DNA from: Klebsormidium nitens | Lineage: Eukaryota; Streptophyta; Klebsormidiophyceae; Klebsormidiales; Klebsormidiaceae | Reading direction: 5' to 3' | Assembly (NCBI GenBank): GCA_000708835.1 | Contig: DF237905.1 | Coordinates: 1 to 21,601 of the forward strand | DNA length: 21,601 nt | In this document: positions 15,140-21,601 of the stretch, piece after piece | How positions within the stretch are numbered: position 1 is the first letter of the stretch | How the letters are laid out: every line of letters begins with the position of its first letter | Notes under the pieces: model-generated | What the model saw: only the letters and a program-made list of their open reading frames with translations | Database searches by the model: none | What the model was told of the DNA's origin: nothing | Made by a program: the position numbers and the translations under genes

Positions 15140-16114
15140 CTAGATGTCATCGCGACTGCTGGAAGTTCCCTTGTGCTGATCTGGAAATAACTGCTGTAGG
15201 TGGCTTATCGTTAGAGACCTCCCATTCGAGAACGGGATGTCACCGACGAATCTCGAAAGATTGTTCTCGCTCATTGCCAATCCCAAGTTTCTTGTGCAAA
15301 CAAGGAAGTACGCACGTGGTACGAGCTTCAAGGATCTATCCAGATAATAGCAGAACCTGGCCGTCAGGGGGTGGGTTCGCTCGCACTCCTCCCCTGAACT
15401 CCCCTTATCTCTTAGGATCAAGCTGAACGTGCCGTCTCCACTCTCTCTCAACGTGGTGCCCTTCATGGTGAATGCAACAGCTGCAAATGTGCTATAGAAG
15501 GAACCATCTCTCTTCTGAATCGGAAGATCGGCCCAACATCTCCTCCTTTCAGGCTCGAGGATGTACGCAACAAGGATCAGGTGTTGAAAGACGCTTCTTA
15601 CCTCGTCCCGTGCAAGGACGACCCCAGAATCGACCTTAGGGACCAAGTAACGACGAATCAGGCGCCCAACTTCCTTCACCTTGCTCACAACGTCATCTCG
15701 ACTAACGGATGCATCGGGAAGGACTGCACTTAGCTTAATTCTGGCCACTTTCTTGGCCTCAAGGAATGCGTCGAAATAGACGTCATAAGATTCCTTCCAT
15801 CCTTGCAAGCGACAGATGACGAGAAGGGGCGTGAGCTTGCTCGCCAGCGATCCCTTATTTGGATACTTTGCTTGGAGTGTCGGAATGATGGTGCTGACTT
15901 TGGAACGGATCCACTCTAAGTCGGGGGGCAGGGTTTGTTCTCCTGTTAAAGTGTAATATATCGTCCTGACCCCAAGCACATACTGTGATACTGTTGCATG
16001 CGAGCGAGCATTGTCGCATTTTAGAAGCTCTTCTAGACTCTTCTCGCCACACGGGATCACCTTAAGACGGTCGGATGTTGATGGCACAGCCGGACTTACT
16101 GAGGAGGCGGCCAT
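15140..16114 (-). CDS. Tyrosine-recombinase-like integrase, C-terminus lost
   Basis: 324 codons from ATG 16114. The frame is open to an ATG at 16237, but that extension looks random. The N-terminal part (SHATVSQYVLGVRTIYYTLT and the following helices) resembles the core-binding domain of tyrosine recombinases in virophages and polinton-like viruses. LILVAYILEPERRRCWADL (about 179-197) matches the first catalytic-Arg box of that group (LYTL.PPRR..D). The usual second box (a LRH/HxxR helix) appears as TISHLQQLFPDQ, without Arg, and the frame stops about 20 residues later with no catalytic Tyr. Probably a truncated or inactive integrase. It could instead be a divergent protein of unknown function. 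Confidence 0.5.
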   Translation of the reverse strand: MAASSVSPAVPSTSDRLKVIPCGEKSLEELLKCDNARSHATVSQYVLGVRTIYYTLTGEQTLPPDLEWIRSKVSTIIPTLQAKYPNKGSLASKLTPLLVICRLQGWKESYDVYFDAFLEAKKVARIKLSAVLPDASVSRDDVVSKVKEVGRLIRRYLVPKVDSGVVLARDEVRSVFQHLILVAYILEPERRRCWADLPIQKRDGSFYSTFAAVAFTMKGTTLRESGDGTFSLILRDKGSSGEECERTHPLTARFCYYLDRSLKLVPRAYFLVCTRNLGLAMSENNLSRFVGDIPFSNGRSLTISHLQQLFPDQHKGTSSSRDDI

Positions 16115-16490
16115 GCTAGTTATATCTAGCAAAGAAAAGAAGTTCCATGAGGAATCCCCAGATATCCACTCGAATCCGGAATCGTGACGAAAGCTGGTCA
16201 CAATCTGTGAACTTGTCGTCAATAAGGTATGTCGCATTTCGCTTTTGAACGATTCCGTGTGCCGTTCACCAGGAAATCACGCACTGAAATTTCTATAGAA
16301 ATTTCAGGGAGCCGTCTTGGAATCGTGATGAAGGGTGGACATCTTTTTAGAACGGGACATGGGTAGATTGTGTACATGGGTTTGGTTATTGCTGCGCTCC
16401 TGACCATGCTTTAGGTTACTCAATCGAGACGGCTCTACATGAGGAATCGCACATGCTGCTATGTGACCAAGGTTATGAATTCCAGAGGGC
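16115..16490. promoter_or_regulatory. Intergenic region with perfect 24-bp palindrome
   Basis: No supported gene. A perfect 24-bp palindrome lies at 16284-16307: arm CTGAAATTTC, central TATA, then the reverse-complement arm. It sits upstream of the integrase-like gene and downstream of copy B, both on the minus strand. It could form a 3' hairpin like those that end transcripts in mimivirus-like viruses, bind a dimeric regulator, or be a recombination site. Confidence 0.7.
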
Positions 16491-17030
16491 TCAGGTCGGC
16501 TCTCTATGAGGCGTGGCCGGCAAGGTCTCATTTCGTGGCGCCTTCGCCAGATATCCCTTCACTTTCTGGGGATTTACAAGCAAGTCCAGCATCAGAACGC
16601 TTCCCGTTGGTTCACAATCCGTTTCACTGATCTCCGTGTTAGGTAAGTCATTATGCTTCTGCCTGGTCTGACGTGGGTCATATAGCGGAGTAGATCGAGA
16701 TGAGTGATACTTCTTCTTGGCTCTTCGCATCGATCTCAGTACGCTGCCCCATTCAACAAAGACATGATGGGGACTTGTCGACTCCATCTTGCATACTCGA
16801 AAGCCTTCCGCGAGGAGTGAGCGTATCACAAAGTTCGTGATAGTTGTCAAATTGAACGGTGCCGTTAGAGCACGTATCCCCGCCAATGCACCGATGTCAA
16901 TCACCACATTAGTGAGCTGCTGTTGTTGGTAAGCGCGTACAATAAGTGAACGGACGCTTGAAAGCACGCTCGAATTCTTATCTCGAACGATTTTTGCAGT
17001 AGGAGACTGAAATCCAGCTATGGCATCCAT
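16491..17030 (-). CDS. Virus-type unknown protein, copy B
   Basis: 179 codons from ATG 17030 to a stop at 16491. Relative of the 11013-11522 gene over most of its length: start MDAIAGFQ, core DIGALAGIRALTAPF, ITNFVIRSLLAEGF, VFVEWGSVL, and a weak match in the tail (CEPTGSVLMLDLLVNPQKVKG against CQEPNEDVIGFVPGLEYLVS). The two are diverged, so this is an old duplication or two family members. Copies A and B face inward from the two ends of the compact island. Function unknown; possibly the DUF5759 type (not verified). Confidence 0.65.
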   Translation of the reverse strand: MDAIAGFQSPTAKIVRDKNSSVLSSVRSLIVRAYQQQQLTNVVIDIGALAGIRALTAPFNLTTITNFVIRSLLAEGFRVCKMESTSPHHVFVEWGSVLRSMRRAKKKYHSSRSTPLYDPRQTRQKHNDLPNTEISETDCEPTGSVLMLDLLVNPQKVKGYLAKAPRNETLPATPHREPT

Positions 17031-17183
17031 GTACTTGATCTACTGAGAAGTACCATCATAAAAATCACTACCATCTCAACCTAGTAGAGTGATCAGTTAC
17101 TCACCAGGCCCTAAGCTAGACATTTTGTGATGTTGGTGAAAAAAGCGCATGGAATGAGTGATGGGTGAGTTTACATGACAACC
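17031..17183. other. Junction between compact island and transposase gene
   Basis: A 153-bp AT-rich gap between the start of copy B and the stop of the transposase frame. One TGTGATG copy is at 17126-17132. No gene, clear terminal repeat or target-site duplication was recognised. It holds the 5' flank of copy B and the 3' flank of the transposase. Confidence 0.5.
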
Positions 17184-19264
17184 TCAACCGCGCCCCATCT
17201 TAATCGAGTCTCTCAGCGGATTGCTATCCTGGCTCCAGTAGACCGCGTACTTTGACCGCTCGAACAACGTATCGAGAATGGTCGTGACCCTGCTAAGCAA
17301 CCGCTTGATACTCGTAATCTGCTGGAGGCTAGCCGCGCATCTCTTCAAGCCCGAGTTGATGCCCTCCGACGCTGTCGTGATTGTGTGACGATGTTGTGGG
17401 AAAGAGTCGATGAAGAGCGTTGGAGAGCAGGTGTGTGTCGCGTAGCGCTTGGCTCCGGATGGAGCGCAGCTCACCGGCCCTGAGTGGAAGCGATCCACAA
17501 GGAAGAGCATGAACTTGGCAAGCTGTGGCACCCGATTGAGAAGCCACTCTTGTGCATTGCACGCCGCGTCCTCCACGATTGTGAGCCCCCTCAACGTCTT
17601 AAACGGGAAGCGCGTCAACAACACTGTTCCAAGATCCGAGACGGATTCGCCACCCTTCAGCCAGTGATAGCCAAGGGGCCCTCGGTCTTGGCAGCACGCG
17701 ACGAAGAATCCAGCGCGCCCCTTGGTTGGTCGAGGATTAGGAGCACTGCAGTGCTGGCTGAGCCGCTCCTCCGACCCCTTCTTCCCCCGGCCCATCTCGT
17801 CTTCCCAGTCCTCGAATCTCGGCCGCCCATAGAGCAACGGTGGAAAGGATATTGAGAGACTTCGGCAACTCGCTTTGCATAAGCTGCTGAAGGCGCCTGA
17901 AGGAAGCCACTCTCTCCATAACACTCTGGGTCACGAACCTCCAGCTCGAATAGGAGCGAGTTGGCGGCCCTCTTCAGTGCCACCCCCCTTTGCTCGGCGT
18001 ACTCCATCGCAGCCCCCTCTTGCTGACCCACAAGTCTGAGCTTCTCTCGCTCGAGGGCCCATAGGTGCTCTGTTGCATCGTGGAGGGCAGCCAAAGGTGA
18101 CTGAGAGGATGCAAATGGCCGATTTGCGCTTGGCTCGAAGCACAGGAGGTTGGTGGCGTATATGTCTCTGAAGAGCGGCCTGAGCGCCCCAGGGAAGGCG
18201 TACAAGCCGCTCCCAACAGGTCGATGGCGCAAGATGGCCGCCAGCATGGGGCCGTCTTCGGAGAGGTACGCCACCCCTCTCTCGTCAAGCGGGCCCTCTA
18301 GCAGCAGGTGGCGTAGCAGTTTGAGGGTCACGATTCGGCCAAAAACCCAGGAGTATCTCGGGATAAGGAGGGCGTGAAGGAGAGCCCCAAATGGCTGGAA
18401 GTGGGTCGGGCACCAGCCCGTTGCTCCAACTGGGCCCTCCTTGAGGAAACCTTGCATCCAAGGCCGCCGAGGGACCGCCTTGCAGACCGCACATGTGTCG
18501 GGGGTTGGACACGCTCCCGACTCCGTCACGTGGTCGATCAGAGCTCTGACGTTTAGCGGCAGCCCCTCGCGCATGGTCACAAACTCCTCGGCCGAAAGGG
18601 GCGCATTGCTTCCTTGCCCTGGCGCCTTCCGAAAGTTGCACCATCTAAACGCAAGATTGCGAACGGCCGGCCGCAACTCCGATAGTCCGTTGCGATACTT
18701 CCAAGGGCAGTCGATCCTCTCCAACGGCACGTTTGAGGGTCGCACTCCACCGACGCTGAGGGGCGTGAAGCCGCCAGCTACCCGAGGCACCGCTGGATCT
18801 GGTTCGCAGATGCTATGCAGCGAGGCCTCCGAGCTGTCGCGCATTGCGCTCGAGTTGGCAAAGAAGGTCCCATCGAAAGTGACGACCTTGTCCTGGCCAA
18901 AGGCATAGGTCGATAGGTCGGAGCTTGGCCCCTCCGTTCGCTCTGCTCTGAGAGGGTTGCCTGACTTGCGAGCCTCTCTCTCTGCCCCCTCCACCTCGCT
19001 TGTGTAGAGGTGCGCGCAGTTGGCACGCGAGCACACGTGCTGGATGCGCGCGCGTGCGGCCAGGTCGTTGAAGGCTTGCATAGCTGAGTCAAAGACCCGA
19101 TCGTCCAGTCTCGAGACACCAGGCCCTTCGAGGCATTTTGTGGCCATGTCGTTCGCCTCAAAGTTGAGGCTGTGGGAAGCCCCGAGGGCCGCAGCAAAGT
19201 GGTTGCGCAGAAGAAGGCCGTGGGGAATAAGGGTGTGGCCCGAAAAGTTGAAGATGCCATCCTC
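17184..19264 (-). CDS. Transposase 3' part with catalytic region, frameshifted
   Basis: Entered after TTGCAG with GAGGATGGC. One frame runs to about 17940 (...LLFELEVRDPECYG). A second frame over 17934-17737 reads MERVASFRRLQQLMQSELPK, then SLNILSTVALWAAEIRG. A third frame from about 17740 down to the stop at 17184 contains GYHWLKGGES, VEDAAC, VDRFH (17498-17484) and SEGIN. Each frame gives family-like sequence only over its own part, so small indels near 17940 and 17740 best explain it. The stop follows NPLRDSIKMGRG. Confidence 0.55.
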
Positions 19265-21601
19265 CTGCAAGGGCGGAAATGAGAGACTTGATCGGTTGCC
19301 GCGTCCTGCACGTTCCCTTCTTTTAGTGGCTTTCAATAACGGTTCGTTAATCCGTATGGACGTCAACGCCAAATTTGGATTAGTGTTGAGTATCGTTGGA
19401 GACAACGGAAAACTCAATCTCGAAGATCTAGCTACTTCAGCATCAACGTGCAAGGAGGCTCAGGCTTCAATTGGAGACAAGATGCGCGAGTATCCTGATC
19501 GTTCCAGATTGGATCTTGCGGCGGGACCGCATCCTTGCCCAAGAAGCAAGGAGCCTCAACAAACTTGCATGATGTGTGGACAAAAATGCAAGTGTCTCCA
19601 ATGGCCTCTCTCTCCACATGAGGGGCAACTCATGTGTCAGAGATGTATCCTCATTTCCCATGAGGAACTTGGATGTCTAACCAGCGCTGAAGCTCGCAAA
19701 AAGTACCACCTTAAAGATCTAACAGGGCTGCCATACACCTACCCATGGGTTTCAAGTAGACTGCGCAAGCATTACTATCGAGAATCAGACGTTCTTCTTC
19801 AAGCGATCCGCGAAAACAACGGGTTGGAGGGGTACAAAAAGGCTCGAGATGCTTGGAGGAAGAGGGTGGTTGCGCGAAGAAGGAACCATCTCATGGATCA
19901 TTACAAGGAACTCGAAGCTTTGGGAGTCGACTTTGAGATGCAAGCGTTTCTAGCTGGCTTGAGCATTACCGATTGCGTCGACCTCAGGCCATATCTTGAG
20001 GGTAAATGTGATGCAAGACAGAAGGAAGATTACGCATCACAGAAATGAATGAAAAGCGAGCCCCTTCTTACCTGGCCATCGTAGGCCAGCGAGCAACACG
20101 CCGCCTCCCGACCTGGAGCGATGCGGCAGACCCTTCGTAAGGTGGTGACATCATAGCGCGCTCCAGCAGCAAATAACGACCCCTTTCTGCTCTCGAGCTT
20201 CCAGGATCGATCGCACGGACTCAAAGGGTCGCAAGGCCTTGGCGCGCAGAAGTGTTGGGCCTCATCGCGTTGTCTAGTTCCAGCCTCGCCCCAGCGCTCA
20301 CAGAGGCTCGTGACCGCCACTCCCCCTCTGCTCATGACCGTGTCAATCTTCTTATGGCTGTGGCCCATGTCGAGAGCAGCAGCAGGAGAGCACTCCCAAA
20401 GCTCGAGCGAACCTTGATGCGTGCATGCGCCCTTGAAGTCCGGCCGACGGCACACAGGCTTGTTGCAGACGAGGAGCCTTCTCAATCCAGCCTCTTGTTG
20501 CTTCAGCCTCTCTGCTCGCCTCTTGGCAAGGGTCGGGCCATTCCCGTTTTGAGCACCATTTGCAACGGGGCCCTCAACTCCACCAAGCGTTGCCAACTCT
20601 GAGAGCACCCTCGAGAGGTGTCGGCACCGGTCCGCGCCATTGCAGTCCACGTGGCTACAGTGCATACTCTTGCCCCCTAGCACGCAAACCACGGGCTGCT
20701 CTCCCCAATCACACACGACAAAGACGCGAAGCTGTGGACCGCACCCCCACGCCTCTGCGTCCAGTCCGTAGAGAGGCGCCCCAACACGCCCCCACTGATC
20801 CAATGGCAACACCCATTGCACGCCTTCCCTTGTGACTTCGTGGACAAAGGACCGCCCCTCGTTGAAAGAGGTGAACTTGGCAAGTCCTCCTTGCCACCAG
20901 TCATTCAAAAAACGAGTCTCTTCGAGGAAGCTCGTCTCATGACCTCTGTACGCCCTCTGCCCGTACACGCACGCAAACTTCCCCATATGGTCAATTCTTA
21001 CGAGCCGCGGCACGTTCATGAGCCCCTTGTCTGTCACTAAAATGTCCAAAAGGCGCCCGTCTGAGGCCAACTGTGGTACTAAGAAGAGACCAGGCGCAAC
21101 GGCTGTCGGCGGGACCTTGCTTCGTTGGAGCTCCAATAGCATGCTCATGGGCCCGAGCTCTGATGGCGCCGTCCCTTCCTCGAGCGGCCTCTTCACCCCT
21201 CGCTTAGATATTGCCTTTGACTCGGTGCAATATGGGCAAGGAGCGAGGTCTCTTCGTTGTACAAAGAACTGGTGCCCACCCTCGGTTGCCGTCTTCCCTG
21301 GTTGTGCCTGGTGCAGCTCCTTCCTCTTAGGATAGAGCTCGAACTTGGTGACCAGCTCTCCTTGGGGGATGACGCACCCTGTCTCCTTCGACACAAAAGG
21401 CCGTCCTCCAACATACTCGGCCTCAACACAACGGAGGCACAGGAGATGGCCTCCAGCGCCGGGGCAGATGATCGCCCCGCCTCGGTTGCGCTTTCTCTCC
21501 CAAATGAAAGGCTCTTGACCTCGGGCATAGATCGGGTTCTTCCCAAGGCACGTGCTCCCCATGCAGGCAGTGCCGAACCCGTTCCGAGCAAAGGCAACAG
21601 C
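17184..21601 (-). CDS. KDZ-type transposase gene, partial at window edge, frame-disrupted
   Basis: Read leftward from the window edge: exon 21601-20072, phase-0 intron 20071-19265, then coding DNA 19264-17184. The first exon has Cys clusters (TACMGSTC, IICPGAGGHLLCLRC, LAPCPYC) and a SWIM-like finger, CSHVDC then CRH (20618-20659). The second part has VVTFDGTFFANS, more Cys pairs (CAVCK, GWCPTHF), then GGESVSDLGTVLL, VEDAACNAQEWLLNRVP, FLVDRFHSG, and ASEGINSGLKRCAASLQQIT. The last set matches Kyakuja-Dileera-Zisupton transposases, which carry CxC zinc clusters. Between about 17940 and 17650 the best match moves through all three frames, implying two indels or unseen splicing, so it may be dead. 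The 5' end lies outside the window. Confidence 0.65.
19265..20071 (-). other. 807-nt transposase intron hosting an antisense gene
   Basis: Donor CAG/GTAAGA at 20072/20071 and acceptor TTGCAG/GAG at 19265/19264 on the minus strand. The join DGQ|EDG is phase 0. An intact + strand gene (19356-20048) fills most of it, leaving 91 bp on the acceptor side and 23 bp on the donor side. Confidence 0.75.
19356..20048 (+). CDS. XPA-like DNA-binding protein nested in transposase intron
   Basis: 230 codons from ATG 19356 to TGA 20048. The frame is open further upstream into the transposase exon, but that part is a shadow. CMMC, 19 residues, then CQRC mimic the XPA zinc finger (C-x2-C-x17-C-x2-C). They are followed by LTSAEARKKYHLKDLTGLPY, which resembles the XPA signature (T..EAK..Y.LKD.DL), then RKHYYRESDVLLQAI and a basic helix (WRKRVVARRRNH). 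XPA binds damaged or kinked DNA in nucleotide excision repair. Here a DNA-binding role in an element or virus is inferred. No intron and no damage seen. Homology is judged by eye, so another zinc-finger family remains possible. Confidence 0.6.
   Translation: MDVNAKFGLVLSIVGDNGKLNLEDLATSASTCKEAQASIGDKMREYPDRSRLDLAAGPHPCPRSKEPQQTCMMCGQKCKCLQWPLSPHEGQLMCQRCILISHEELGCLTSAEARKKYHLKDLTGLPYTYPWVSSRLRKHYYRESDVLLQAIRENNGLEGYKKARDAWRKRVVARRRNHLMDHYKELEALGVDFEMQAFLAGLSITDCVDLRPYLEGKCDARQKEDYASQK
20072..21601 (-). CDS. Transposase 5' exon: Cys clusters and SWIM-like zinc finger
   Basis: The frame is open from the window edge to the splice donor GTAAGA at 20071. An ATG at 21562 is present, but upstream in-frame codons (ending GFGTAC just before it) continue the Cys-rich pattern, so the true start is probably outside. 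Cys/His sites: several CxxC-type pairs near the start, CPYC at about residue 109-112 from that ATG, and SWIM-like C302, C307, C313, H315. After these comes another Cys-rich stretch (LLVCNKPVCRRPDFKGACTH). Such clusters accompany KDZ transposases and HMGXB3-like derived proteins and probably bind DNA or partners. Confidence 0.6.

Noticed and set aside
11013-17030. Terminal inverted DNA repeats bounding the compact island
   Set aside because: The flanks of copies A and B were compared by eye and show no clear nucleotide-level inverted repeat; only the proteins are related.
17484-17855. 123-codon + strand frame opposite the transposase catalytic region
   Set aside because: The minus strand carries the DRFH and SEGIN motifs. 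The + frame is a shadow.
18778-19311. 177-codon minus-strand frame overlapping the transposase
   Set aside because: Alternative-frame shadow. The transposase frame here holds the family-like sequence and a clean splice acceptor.
1-21601. CRISPR array, tRNA or rRNA genes, bacterial operons
   Set aside because: The only arrays are the 127-bp repeats, the TGTGATG cluster and small tandem duplications. No spacer structure or RNA-gene signature was seen, and spliced genes indicate a eukaryote.

Overview
This looks like eukaryotic nuclear DNA, probably from a green or streptophyte alga or a similar protist. The host cannot be fixed from sequence alone. The evidence is a 17-intron gene on the + strand and a second intron on the - strand, both with GT-AG borders of the GTGAGT...TGCAG kind and with reading frames that join exactly across them. 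No ribosome binding sites, operons, tRNAs, rRNAs or CRISPR arrays were seen. The content is mostly mobile or viral in origin.

Left part (1-10929, + strand): one long split gene reads as an intact herpesvirus/giant-virus-like replication protein. A low-complexity N-terminus made of many short phase-0 exons begins with a 2A-like motif. It is followed by an archaeo-eukaryotic primase (AEP) of the UL52 kind, a zinc-binding segment, a UL9-like origin-binding SF2 helicase and a long C-terminal region. Its introns hold unrelated material: an antisense intronless gene of a bacterial/phage-like family (1669-2184), a stop-interrupted antisense ORF (2838-3194), a decayed same-sense relative of the first gene's N-terminus (about 3954-4045), and copies of a 127-bp repeat. 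That repeat also occurs at the left edge of the window in the opposite orientation to the right-hand pair.

Middle part (11013-17030): a compact, apparently intron-poor island resembling a polinton-like virus (PLV) or virophage remnant. It has a PrimPol primase and an SF3 helicase in adjacent overlapping frames (probably one primase-helicase protein), a tyrosine-recombinase-like integrase that lacks its C-terminal catalytic residues, a small Cys/His protein, and two related genes of a virus-type unknown family pointing inward from the two ends. The intergenic DNA carries a dense TGTGATG/CATCACA cluster (an origin-like array), a perfect 24-bp palindrome and smaller hairpins. No capsid, packaging ATPase or protease gene is visible.

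Right part (17184 to the right edge, - strand): a KDZ-type transposase gene, cut by the window edge, with Cys clusters, a SWIM-like zinc finger and a DRFH...SEGIN catalytic region. It appears to be frameshifted near 17.65-17.94 kb. Its 807-nt phase-0 intron is almost filled by an intact antisense gene for an XPA-like DNA-binding protein.

Taken together, three replication or mobility systems (AEP-origin helicase, PrimPol-SF3-integrase, KDZ transposase) lie head to tail in about 21 kb, with captured genes parked in introns. This may be nested insertions or parts of one large composite element. The window alone does not decide.
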